NCBI GenBank assembly: GCA_018265615.1
Contig: JABLYX010000020.1
Location: forward strand, 1 to 64,000
Length of the DNA stretch: 64,000 nucleotides
Direction: 5' to 3'
Source of the DNA: Lentisphaeria bacterium
GTDB lineage: Bacteria; Verrucomicrobiota; Lentisphaeria; Victivallales; Victivallaceae
The notes below the pieces were generated by a model. That model saw nothing but the letters and a program-made list of their open reading frames with translations, had not been told where the DNA came from and made no database searches. Shown piece by piece: positions 7,808-15,481 of this stretch. Numbering within the stretch: the first letter of the stretch is position 1; the number at the start of each line of letters is the position of its first letter. A program made the translations under genes and the position numbers.

Positions 7808-9942
7808 GAAAGACTCCTTTTCGAAAAATGAATGGTCAGGGCGTCGAGGGCCGGGAGCTCGACGCGGAAGCGGCCCGGCCGGAACTCCCGGCCGTTGATC
7901 CGGCACGGTTCGGAGGAGGCGAGCTCTACCCGGAGCGCTTCCGGATGGAAATTCACGAGGAACTGCGCGCGTTCCCCGTCCGGGGAGACCCAGCACGATT
8001 CCGGCAGCGGCGGCAGCTCCGTGAACGCCTTTCCGCCTCCTGCATGTTGGCCGGTCGGCCTCAGCGGCAGGCGGCAGGCGGGCAATCCGACCGGCTGCAC
8101 CGGGGATCTGTCCATTTCGCCGTGCCGGAGGAACTGCGGAAAACTCCGGCGGAGCCGGTTGAGGTTGCGGATCAGCGTGATCGCCGTCCCGTTGTCCGGC
8201 GGCGGCTGTGACCAGTCGTCCGCGGCGCCCCAGGCGATTGAGCCGTCCGCCCGCAGCGTCACCGTGAGCAGTTCGCCCGCGCAGAAGCCCGCCGCGATGC
8301 GGTAGAGCAGATTGTCGGGGCTGGCCGGGCAGTCCACGGCCTGCCAGACGGTGCACTGGTTGCCCATGAAGCTGCTGACATACCGGTGATAGACGAACGA
8401 ATAGGCCGGAACCGGCCGCCCGTGGACGATCTGGTTGATACGGCGGCCGTCGTTGAGGGGCAGCCCCGTGAGGAAGGGCATAGCAGCGGAGCTCTCCGTC
8501 CCGAGGATCATGCGGCTGCCGGAGTCGCGGATCAGCGCGTTCATGTCGTCGATCAGCCGCATCATCGCCTCGGTCTGCCAGCGCCCCGGAACCGGCGGAT
8601 GATGATGCTCCCGCGAATAGCACGGATAGCACATGGAGCCGAAATTCTGGTCGAAGAACTGCAGATAATCGATCCCCGCCTCTGCGATCCGGCGGACCTG
8701 GCCGAGCATGATTTCACGGCCGAACTCCTCGGTGATGCAGAAGTGCGTCCCCTCCCGGATGCCGTTCATGGTCCAGAGCGTTTTTCCGTCCGGGCCGCAG
8801 GCCATGTGGCGGTTCAGCCCGTCGCGCTCGAATTCGCCGCGGCAGGTGTAGCCGTTCATGAGGCTCCGCACGGTGAAGGCGGTTCCGGAGCAGTAGAGTC
8901 CGAGCCGGTTCCCCGACTCGTGAAGCAGGTCCCGCAGCCGGAGGAGCGACTCCTCTCCGCCCGCCGGCGGCCAGCACCAGGGCGGCAGCCACGGGCCGTG
9001 CTGATCCCAGCGCATCAGCAGCGCGAGCACCGGCGAGCCGAAGGCCTCCGACAGCTCTTTGAGGCGCGGGAACGCATTTTCGTAGCGGGAATACGGATTA
9101 TCGCCCCTGAAGCTGTCGCTCCGGCCCCGCACGCTCAGCACCACGGCGACCGGCGACTCATCGAGCCACTCCGGCCGGGGAGGGAGGGTCTGCAGCTTCG
9201 GGTCGTGCTTCACCTGCTCGCGGCAGATCGCGGCCGCATCCATCCAGTCCCCCTCGAAGGGACGGAGTACGATGTCGCATCCGGGTACGCCATCTCCCCC
9301 GCAATACTGCTCAATCCGGAGCCGGATGCGCGTCGGGTCGCCGCCGTCCGCCCCGAATTCGAGGATCTTCGTGGCGTGGCCGGGATCGTCCGCGCCGAAC
9401 CAGACGCCGCCCGACGGCGAGTATGAAGCCATGTACTGCATCTGGCAGACGCCCGGATAATAGCCGCAGCCCGTCATGCCCGGCGCGGTGAGCTGCTGGA
9501 AGTAACGGCTGCTCTTCTCCGGCTGGTCGACGAGGCAGCCATCGTTTCTGGGCCAGAAGAGCTCGTTTGATTCGGGGACGACGATGACGGGCGCATCCAC
9601 CAGTTCGAGCAGAAGCGTTTCCGGCACTCCGGCCACCTCCGGCCGGAAGCGGAAGCCCCCGTCGCGGAAGCGGATGTCGAGTTTGACTTCCACTCCCGGC
9701 GCATCGGCGCAGCCGCCCCAGCGGCAGACGGCCGCGTCCGGCAGCTCCTGAAGTTCGAATTGCGCGAACCGGCCGGAATCGAGCGGCCGGAAATTACCGT
9801 CGCGGTCGATGAAGCGGAGCGAAAACGCCAACCGGGCCGGCAGCAGGAGCTCCTTCCCCCTGTACCTCATCCCGGCGACGGAGCCGTCTCCGCGCGACAG
9901 CAGGAGTTCGGAATCGTCTCCGGCAATCTTGAATGTCTCCAT
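7804..9942 (-). CDS. DUF6259-like putative glycoside hydrolase
   Basis: 712 residues without a signal peptide. The N-terminal third is beta-rich (DSELLLSRGDGSVAGMRYRG), as in the substrate-proximal beta-domain of GH-like enzymes. The centre looks like a TIM barrel: 'PVLALLMRWDQHGPWLPPWC', 'IDYLQFFDQNFGSMCYPCY' and 'GSRMILGTESSAA' resemble strand ends with acidic residues that could be catalytic. A C-terminal beta-sandwich follows. This arrangement fits DUF6259 proteins, annotated as uncharacterised hydrolases. It is the first gene of the minus-strand operon, overlapping the next gene by ATGA, and is divergent from a LacI regulator that probably controls it. Family assignment is from memory of motifs, so moderate. 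Confidence 0.7.
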   Translation of the reverse strand: METFKIAGDDSELLLSRGDGSVAGMRYRGKELLLPARLAFSLRFIDRDGNFRPLDSGRFAQFELQELPDAAVCRWGGCADAPGVEVKLDIRFRDGGFRFRPEVAGVPETLLLELVDAPVIVVPESNELFWPRNDGCLVDQPEKSSRYFQQLTAPGMTGCGYYPGVCQMQYMASYSPSGGVWFGADDPGHATKILEFGADGGDPTRIRLRIEQYCGGDGVPGCDIVLRPFEGDWMDAAAICREQVKHDPKLQTLPPRPEWLDESPVAVVLSVRGRSDSFRGDNPYSRYENAFPRLKELSEAFGSPVLALLMRWDQHGPWLPPWCWPPAGGEESLLRLRDLLHESGNRLGLYCSGTAFTVRSLMNGYTCRGEFERDGLNRHMACGPDGKTLWTMNGIREGTHFCITEEFGREIMLGQVRRIAEAGIDYLQFFDQNFGSMCYPCYSREHHHPPVPGRWQTEAMMRLIDDMNALIRDSGSRMILGTESSAAMPFLTGLPLNDGRRINQIVHGRPVPAYSFVYHRYVSSFMGNQCTVWQAVDCPASPDNLLYRIAAGFCAGELLTVTLRADGSIAWGAADDWSQPPPDNGTAITLIRNLNRLRRSFPQFLRHGEMDRSPVQPVGLPACRLPLRPTGQHAGGGKAFTELPPLPESCWVSPDGERAQFLVNFHPEALRVELASSEPCRINGREFRPGRFRVELPALDALTIHFSKRSLS

Positions 9943-9965
9943 TCACTTCCCTTTCTGTGTTGCTG

Positions 9966-9990
9966 CAATCGCAGCGATTGTTCTATTATA
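9966..9990 (-). promoter_or_regulatory. -10 element and candidate operator for the DUF6259 operon
   Basis: On the minus strand a perfect TATAAT (9985-9990) lies about 45 nt upstream of the ATG. Just downstream, over the expected transcription start, is the inverted repeat CAATCG-CAG-CGATTG (9966-9980), which could bind the divergently encoded LacI regulator. No convincing -35 was found at standard spacing. Confidence 0.45.
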
Positions 9991-10048
9991 ATTATGACCG
10001 AGTTCCAGGGGGAAATCAAGAGTTCCGGACTCCGGTTTCCGCAAACCG

Positions 10049-10088
10049 CCGCAAATAGGATTGCATTTTTGCGGGAGGACGGTATATT
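10049..10088 (+). promoter_or_regulatory. promoter with flanking inverted repeat for the first LacI gene
   Basis: TTGCAT (10061-10066) and TATATT (10083-10088) have 16-nt spacing. The -35 is bracketed by the inverted repeat CCGCAAA (10049-10055) and TTTGCGG (10068-10074), a possible autoregulatory operator; another CCGCAAA lies at 10039. Start codon follows at 10117. Confidence 0.55.
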
Positions 10089-10116
10089 ACTGCGGGAGAC
10101 AACAGCGGAGGCGAGT

Positions 10117-11067
10117 GTGCAGCGGACATTTCTGAAGGATCTGGCGGAAGCCGCCGGTGTATCGGTTTCACAGGCGTCCCGGGCGCTGAACGGCAAAGCC
10201 GAGGTCGCGCCGGAGGTGCGGCAGCGGGTTCACGAGCTGGCCCGGAAGATGAATTACCGGAACCTGTCGCACCGCCACACCGTCACACTCGCCGTCCTGA
10301 TCAACTGGGTGGACGGCTTCACCGGAAGCTTGTTCAACGAGCTGAGCCGGGAGGCGGAGAAGAAGGGGATTCGCCTCGCCGTGATTTCACCGCAGCACCT
10401 CTCGATGCTTGACGAGTGGCTGTTCGACGGAGTGTTTTCCATCTCCGGCCGCATTCTGATCCCGGACTGGTACGAGCGCTGCCGGCTGCCGTTGGTCGCC
10501 GTGAACAGCCAGGGGAACCTGCTCGACCGGATTCCCGGCGTGTTCTCCGACGGCGGCTTCGCGCAGGCGATGGAGCATCTGATCGGGCAGGGGCACCGCC
10601 GGATCGCGGTCGTCAACCCCGGCATGGACATTCCGACCCGCGACGGAAAGAGCGGAGAGAAGGCGTTCCGGAGCATCGCGGAGAAGTGGGGCATCGGCGG
10701 GGAGGCGTGTTATTTCTTTTATCATGAGTGGCCGGGGCTGGAAATCCAGCTCCGCCGGCTGCTCGCGGAGGGGTGCACCGCGCTCCTCGACGTGTCGTGC
10801 GAAAATGGTCCGCGGCTTTTGAACTTCTTCCGCAGCAACGGAAAACGGGTTCCGGAGGATGTCTCTTTGATCACCTATGACAGTTCAAACGTCTCCGCGT
10901 TCCTGGATCCGCCGCTGACGACGCTGACCTACGATTTCCCGGAGATGGCGCGCAGCGCGATCGAGCTCATGCAGCAACGGCTCGACGGCAGTTCCGGTCT
11001 GCATTCGGTCCGGCTCCTGACGAAGCTCGCGGTCCGCGGTTCGACCGGCCCGGCCCCCCGGCCGTGA
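10117..11067 (+). CDS. LacI-family transcriptional regulator
   Basis: 316 residues. The N-terminal helix-turn-helix (FLKDLAEAAGVSVSQASRALNG) is immediately followed by the hinge region and a periplasmic-binding-protein-like effector domain with typical features (GHRRIAVVNPG, 'VSLITYDSSNVSAFLDPPLTTL'). The GTG at 10117 is chosen because GGAG lies 6 nt upstream and the HTH then begins at residue 4, as in the family; in-frame upstream codons would extend through the promoter. It sits divergently to the DUF6259 hydrolase operon, which it most likely represses in response to a sugar released by those enzymes. The effector cannot be deduced. Confidence 0.9.
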   Translation: MQRTFLKDLAEAAGVSVSQASRALNGKAEVAPEVRQRVHELARKMNYRNLSHRHTVTLAVLINWVDGFTGSLFNELSREAEKKGIRLAVISPQHLSMLDEWLFDGVFSISGRILIPDWYERCRLPLVAVNSQGNLLDRIPGVFSDGGFAQAMEHLIGQGHRRIAVVNPGMDIPTRDGKSGEKAFRSIAEKWGIGGEACYFFYHEWPGLEIQLRRLLAEGCTALLDVSCENGPRLLNFFRSNGKRVPEDVSLITYDSSNVSAFLDPPLTTLTYDFPEMARSAIELMQQRLDGSSGLHSVRLLTKLAVRGSTGPAPRP

Positions 11068-11119
11068 TCCGGCCGCGCATGGGCACACGGAAGATTGCGG
11101 AAAAACTCCGGAGCGCCGA

Positions 11120-11148
11120 TTGACTATTCCGGTTTCATAACGTATGTT
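11120..11148 (+). promoter_or_regulatory. predicted promoter of the second LacI gene
   Basis: TTGACT (11120-11125) and TATGTT (11143-11148) are separated by exactly 17 nt, 28 nt before the ATG. Confidence 0.6.
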
Positions 11149-11175
11149 ACAGGAAAACAGGAAGGGACGCTTTTC

Positions 11176-12213
11176 ATGGGGCTCACCATCAGCGATATCG
11201 CGAAGCTCGCCGGCGTGTCGACCGCCACGGTTTCACGGGTTCTGAACGACAGCGGCTTTGTCAGGGAGGAGACCCGCGAGGCGATCACCCGGATCATCCG
11301 GGAACAGAATTACACCCCCTCCGAGCTTCAGCGGAAACGGAAGGCGGGGCAGAAGAAAAATCCGCCGCAGAGAAGCTGGAATTTCGCGACCGTCTGGTCC
11401 GGCGGCCTCGCCGCTTCGGCGGGCATGACCGCCCAGGCGATCATGCAGGGGCTCTCGGAAGCCGCCGGGAAGTACGGAGCGACGATCAACGTCGAATTCG
11501 TATCGAAGGCGGAGCAGGGGCGGCCGGGGTTCCTGAACCGGCGGAAGCTCGACGGGCTTTTTCTGAACGGGGATTTCTCCGGCGATTTCCTCCGGGAGAT
11601 TCAGGATTTCCCGGCGGTGTGGCTCCTGCAGTCCGGCGGCGGCGGGCGGGGCGACCGCGTCCAGCCGGATCACTCCCACGCCGGCCTGATCTCCTGCGAA
11701 TACTTTCTGCGCAAGGGGTGCCGGAAGCTGTGCTGCGTCAGCTCTTCGGGCTTCGACAGCTTCTACCGCTACTGGAAAACCCGCGAGCAGGCGTTCCTGA
11801 ACGCGGCGGAGATTTACGGCGTCGAAGCCGAAGTGCTCCGCATGGATTGCCGGGACGACATCAACGCCCCCGTCGATGTGCAGCAGAAAGCCGCGCGCGA
11901 TATCGTGAACCGCATCCGGAGCATGGAGAGGCTTCCCGACGGGATTTTTGTGGCCAATACGCTCGGCGGCGTGCTGTATGCGGAACTCGCCGCCGCCGGA
12001 ATCGTTCCGGGGCGGGACATCGGGATGGTCGCGGGCGACAGGGAGGTGTGCGGCGGCTATTGCAACCCGGAACCGGTGCGGATCGACATCCACGCCGGGA
12101 AGATCGGCGGCGTCGCCGTCGAGGCGATGATCCGCCGGCTCCGGGAGCCGGAGCTGCCGGAGCTGACCTATGTGCTGAAACCTTCCCTCGTTATTCCGCG
12201 GGGGGCGCTTTGA
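11176..12213 (+). CDS. LacI-family transcriptional regulator
   Basis: 345 residues with a canonical LacI HTH (LTISDIAKLAGVSTATVSRVLND, residues 3-25) and a divergent effector-binding domain that keeps the 'PDGIFVANTLGGVLYAELAAAGIVPGRDIGMVAGD' type of C-terminal subdomain. The ATG at 11176 follows a GGAAGGGA ribosome site; an earlier in-frame ATG at 11095 would extend into the promoter. The last 23 bases overlap the convergent end of the SGNH esterase gene. Its target is probably the neighbouring minus-strand operon 12191-15153, by proximity only. Confidence 0.88.
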   Translation: MGLTISDIAKLAGVSTATVSRVLNDSGFVREETREAITRIIREQNYTPSELQRKRKAGQKKNPPQRSWNFATVWSGGLAASAGMTAQAIMQGLSEAAGKYGATINVEFVSKAEQGRPGFLNRRKLDGLFLNGDFSGDFLREIQDFPAVWLLQSGGGGRGDRVQPDHSHAGLISCEYFLRKGCRKLCCVSSSGFDSFYRYWKTREQAFLNAAEIYGVEAEVLRMDCRDDINAPVDVQQKAARDIVNRIRSMERLPDGIFVANTLGGVLYAELAAAGIVPGRDIGMVAGDREVCGGYCNPEPVRIDIHAGKIGGVAVEAMIRRLREPELPELTYVLKPSLVIPRGAL

Positions 12214-12934
12214 AGAGCCCGGCAATCGGCAGCTTCTGCTTTCCGGCGAGCCTGACCACGGCCTCCGCGTAGAACAGCGCGCCCTTGTCCGAAAGATGGC
12301 AGCGGTCTTTGCGGCCGTCGGGATAGTTCGGATACTCGCCGGGCTTCAGGACCAGGTACAGCTCCGTGACCTTCTCCTCGCCCATTTTGCCGAACTCTTC
12401 GACGGCGTAGCGGTTGAGGTCGATCAGGTCGCATTTCGTCTCGGCGGCGACCTCCCGCATGGATTTCAGGTAGGCTTCCAGGAAGCGCGCCGGATTCACC
12501 TTGCCGTCCTTGAAATTGCCGAACGGAATCGAAGTCACCAACACCGGGGTCCCTCCGGCCCTGCGGACGTCGGCGACGAATTGCCGGAGGTTTTCCCCAT
12601 ACTCCGCGGGCGGAGCGTACCGCTCCGGTTTCTGGCGGGCTCCGTCGTTATGGCCGAACTGGATGATGACGAAATCCCCCTTCTTCAACTGGGCGAGCAG
12701 CTTATCCCAGCGTCCCTGCGCCTTGAACGATTTGGTGCTGCGTCCGCCGATCGACAGGTTGTGGACCTTTGTGCCCGGCCCTGCCAGCTCCTGCATGCGC
12801 TGCCCCCAGCCCTGCTGGGGATAGGCTTTTTCACGATAGGTCTGCATGGTGGAGTCGCCGGCCATGTAGAGGTCGGCGGCGGCGAGGAGCCCGCAGCCGA
12901 GCAGTCCGAGGGAGAGAAAAAATGATTTCAGCAT
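12191..12934 (-). CDS. SGNH-family acetylesterase (rhamnogalacturonan acetylesterase-like)
   Basis: 247 residues with a signal peptide (MLKSFFLSLGLLGCGLLAAA). The SGNH hydrolase blocks are complete: GDSTM (nucleophile Ser in block I), IGGRSTKSF (block II Gly), FGHND (block III Asn) and DRCHLSDKG (block V Asp/His). The GDST variant and overall length match rhamnogalacturonan acetylesterases, which remove acetyl groups from pectin backbones. It is the last gene of a four-gene minus-strand operon, 13 nt after its neighbour. The signal peptide places it outside the cytoplasm. The substrate is inferred from the family. Confidence 0.85.
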   Translation of the reverse strand: MLKSFFLSLGLLGCGLLAAADLYMAGDSTMQTYREKAYPQQGWGQRMQELAGPGTKVHNLSIGGRSTKSFKAQGRWDKLLAQLKKGDFVIIQFGHNDGARQKPERYAPPAEYGENLRQFVADVRRAGGTPVLVTSIPFGNFKDGKVNPARFLEAYLKSMREVAAETKCDLIDLNRYAVEEFGKMGEEKVTELYLVLKPGEYPNYPDGRKDRCHLSDKGALFYAEAVVRLAGKQKLPIAGLFKAPPAE

Positions 12935-12947
12935 GTCGTGTCGCCTC

Positions 12948-13517
12948 TTATTTGACGGGTGCCCCGATTTTCGCCGGGTTGAATTTCGTTTTCTCAAGCA
13001 CGTCGGCGACTTTGATCCTGCCGCCGGAGGAGTAGAAGATGATCGTGTTTTTCCGCTTGCCGCGGACCGGGTCCTCCGATACGCCGAGCGCGCGCATGTC
13101 GAGGAAGGCTTCTTTGCCGTTTTCGATGATCTTGCGCATGGCGTCCGTCACATCGACGTAGCTGTCGCCGGCTCCGAACCAGGCGCGGGAGAAGGTGAAC
13201 TCCTCCGAGGCCTTGACCCCGTCCGCGATCGCGGCGAAATCCCGTTCCCCGAAGGTGACGCTCTTCTCCTGCCCGTCCGCCGCGTCGCGGTATCTGACCG
13301 TGACCTGCTTCTTCACGCCTTTGGCGGGGTCGGTCCCCGCCATCCTGTTCGCGTCGAGCTTGCCGCAGTAGAAGCTGTCGTTCCGCCTGAGCTTCTCGAA
13401 CGCCTGTTTGAAGTCGACCTTCTTCTCTCCGGCCCCGTAAGTCGCTTCGACGATCTCAAGACCCCAGGCCAGGGACGTACCTGCGGCAAGTGCGATTGCA
13501 ATCAGCGGTTTTCTCAT
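12948..13517 (-). CDS. secreted two-module protein, DUF3395-like repeats
   Basis: 189 residues with a signal peptide ending near ALAAGTSLAWG. The mature part contains two similar modules: Y-G-A-G-x-x-x-V-D-x-x-x-A-x-x-x-L ... DPAKGVKKQVTVRYR, and F-G-A-G-x-x-x-V-D-V-T-D-A-M ... DPVRGKRKNTIIFY. The pattern (YG.. VT.. L, then DP..G..K.L.V.Y) recalls the DUF3395 fold seen in eukaryotic DnaJC11 and bacterial carbohydrate-associated proteins. AAGGAG precedes the ATG. It lies between an oxidoreductase and an esterase gene in one operon. Function is unknown; glycan binding would suit the context. Confidence 0.65.
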   Translation of the reverse strand: MRKPLIAIALAAGTSLAWGLEIVEATYGAGEKKVDFKQAFEKLRRNDSFYCGKLDANRMAGTDPAKGVKKQVTVRYRDAADGQEKSVTFGERDFAAIADGVKASEEFTFSRAWFGAGDSYVDVTDAMRKIIENGKEAFLDMRALGVSEDPVRGKRKNTIIFYSSGGRIKVADVLEKTKFNPAKIGAPVK

Positions 13518-13553
13518 TTGCTTTCTCCTTGTACTTGGAATGTGGAACAGATT

Positions 13554-14537
13554 TCAGAAAACGAGGACTTTCCCTGTGTCGGCCGACTCGCGCGCGAGCA
13601 GGCAGGCCCGGGTCAGCTCGAAGGTCTCCGCTTCGGGGACCGCCAGTTCGCTTTTCCCGAGCAGACAGTTCGCAAAGTCGGAGAAGATTTCCCGCTCGGG
13701 AGGCGGGACCGGCATCTCGCGCTCCCCCTCCCTGTCGATGAGCATGATCCGGCCGCCCGAGACCTCGAGCACGCCCTCCGTTCCCGCAACGCGGACCCGG
13801 TCGTCGCCGTGGCTCGGCGCGGCGGCCGGGCGGAGATAGTCGATGGAGGCTGCCGCCTGAACGCCGTTCCGCATGATGAACAGGCATTGGCAGGCGATCT
13901 CAAGGTCGCCGCAGCCGGAGTTGTCCTCCGAGCTCTGCGTGGCGTAAACGGAGCGGAACGGCGAACCGGAAAAGGCGAGGATCCAGTCGAGCGCATGGCT
14001 GCCGACCCAGGGGATCGTGCCGCCGAACGTCTTCCGGCTCCTGTAGTAATCAGGCCGCTGCCCGAGCCGGTAGGATTTCTGAGAGCGGACCATCTTCACT
14101 TTGCCGACCGCACCCTCCCGGACGAGCTTCAGCGCATGCTGGAAGTCCGCCTGATACCGCAGCCCGACCATCGAGAGGATGCGCGCCCCGGATTTCCGCT
14201 GCGCCGCCTCGATCCGGCCGAGATCCTCAAGGGTCAGAGCGACCGGCTTTTCGCAGAATACGTGAATGCCGCGTTCGAGCGCGTACACGCACATTTCGGC
14301 GTGAAGGTCGAAAGGGCCGTCGATCGCAACCGCCTCCGGGGCGGTTTCCTGAATCATCTGCTTCCAGTCGGCGTGGAGTTTCGGCGCGAATCCGGCGCGT
14401 GACGCGAATTTCTCCAGTGCCGCGGACGGGTCCTCACAGCCGGTGGAGATCGCTTCGAGCGTGATTTCCGGAACCTTCCGGATGCTTTCGAAAACGTAGC
14501 CGATGTGGCCCCGCGAGCCGATGATGCAGAACTTCAT
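13554..14537 (-). CDS. Gfo/Idh/MocA-family oxidoreductase
   Basis: 327 residues. The N-terminal Rossmann fold starts at once (MKFCIIGSRGHIGYVFESI), with the nucleotide-binding glycines unusually spaced as G-S-R-G-H-I-G. The family signature FCEKPVAL follows at about residue 100-107, then the C-terminal alpha/beta domain with 'GTIPWVGSHALDWILAFSG', whose His is a usual active-site residue. These cytoplasmic enzymes oxidise or reduce sugars and inositols with NAD(P). AAGGAAG precedes the ATG. Second gene of the operon, 16 nt after the pseudopilin. A sugar-processing role beside an esterase is likely; the substrate is unknown. Confidence 0.88.
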   Translation of the reverse strand: MKFCIIGSRGHIGYVFESIRKVPEITLEAISTGCEDPSAALEKFASRAGFAPKLHADWKQMIQETAPEAVAIDGPFDLHAEMCVYALERGIHVFCEKPVALTLEDLGRIEAAQRKSGARILSMVGLRYQADFQHALKLVREGAVGKVKMVRSQKSYRLGQRPDYYRSRKTFGGTIPWVGSHALDWILAFSGSPFRSVYATQSSEDNSGCGDLEIACQCLFIMRNGVQAAASIDYLRPAAAPSHGDDRVRVAGTEGVLEVSGGRIMLIDREGEREMPVPPPEREIFSDFANCLLGKSELAVPEAETFELTRACLLARESADTGKVLVF

Positions 14538-14553
14538 ATTCTTCCTTGCCGTG

Positions 14554-15153
14554 TTATTTCAGGTTGTTGCTTGACAGGTCGTCCTTGTTCGTCATGATCC
14601 AGGAGCGCAGATCCCACTTGACGTGGCCGTCGACGTAGAGAACGTTCGAGCCGCCGGAGTGCCATGCGCCGATCGCCACGGATTCGAACCTCGCGTCGGA
14701 GTAGGTGCCGGATTTCAGGTTGTTGTCGAAGTCGATGATATGCAGCGATTGCGACGGTTTCCTGACCTGGTTCCTCTTCATGTTCAGCTTTGAATTCATG
14801 GCGTACAGGGAGTTGTTGTACATGACACAGGAGGGGCATCTCCGGAACACCTCCTCCCAGTTCTTCTGGTTATTAGTCAGGTATTTCGCGAGGGGAGACG
14901 TCCAGCTGTACCAGCTCACGGTCGTGCTGCCGACCTTGTAGGTGTGGCGGATCCAGTCGTTGTAATCGTTGGAGTACTGCGCGAAAGCCATGCCGAACTG
15001 TTTCTCGCGGGAGACGCACCGCCCTGTGTAGGCCCTCATTCGGGCCTGATTCAACGCAGGCAGAAGCATGGAAGCCAGAATTGTGATGATTGCAATGACT
15101 ACCAGGAGCTCGATCAAGGTGAAGGTGCCCCGCCGTTGAATTGCCTGCTTCAT
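14554..15153 (-). CDS. prepilin-type pseudopilin-like protein
   Basis: 199 residues from the ATG at 15153 (GAGG upstream); an alternative ATG at 15168 would add five residues. The chain begins MKQAIQRRGTFTLIELLVVIAIITILASMLLPALNQAR, a class III prepilin signal with cleavage before the Phe and Glu at position 5 of the mature helix. The C-terminus has the conserved WHSGGSNVLYVDGHVKW segment of the H-x9-DG type. Such proteins are very abundant in Lentisphaerota and usually sit with sulfatases or glycosidases. First gene of the operon, with a good promoter upstream. Confidence 0.9.
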   Translation of the reverse strand: MKQAIQRRGTFTLIELLVVIAIITILASMLLPALNQARMRAYTGRCVSREKQFGMAFAQYSNDYNDWIRHTYKVGSTTVSWYSWTSPLAKYLTNNQKNWEEVFRRCPSCVMYNNSLYAMNSKLNMKRNQVRKPSQSLHIIDFDNNLKSGTYSDARFESVAIGAWHSGGSNVLYVDGHVKWDLRSWIMTNKDDLSSNNLK

Positions 15154-15232
15154 TTTCAATGTCCTCATATTTTTTCCGGTGAAAATGATATCAATGTCTG
15201 TTGTTTGCTTCCGGATGCTTTCGTTGTTATTA

Positions 15233-15261
15233 ATTATGACGCAATTCCCGTGTTTTGTCAA
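15233..15261 (-). promoter_or_regulatory. predicted promoter of the pseudopilin-esterase operon
   Basis: On the minus strand a perfect TTGACA (15256-15261) is followed after 17 nt by CATAAT (15233-15238). Predicted start is near 15226, giving a leader of about 70 nt. Confidence 0.7.
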
Positions 15262-15300
15262 TAGCAGAATGAAACAAATATGAAAAATATTTGATTTCAT

Positions 15301-15328
15301 TATATGTAATCTAATTGGGTTACATATA
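15301..15328. promoter_or_regulatory. inverted repeat upstream of the pseudopilin promoter
   Basis: TATATGTAA (15301-15309) and TTACATATA (15320-15328) are perfect reverse complements 10 nt apart. They lie about 40 nt upstream of the -35, in a strikingly AT-rich stretch (about 15240-15440). The repeat could be an operator or an activator site. The rest of 15154-15481 holds no gene that I can see. Confidence 0.4.
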
Positions 15329-15481
15329 GATATTGAATTTTATTTAACATGTAAATGAATTATTGTTAACATATTATGATTCTTGCTTCTGGTTTTGTAT
15401 GTTGCATTCCTGCCGACAGAAAAATGACGGTCGCATATGGAATGTGAAAACAGGAGAGTGGTTGTTCGGGTTTTGAATGGG

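Noticed and set aside
7808..8632. Upstream extension of the 1362-residue secreted protein to a start near 8632
   Set aside because: The extra 275 codons lie inside the DUF6259-like gene in another frame; the ATG at 7807 has a ribosome site, an ATGA overlap and a signal peptide.
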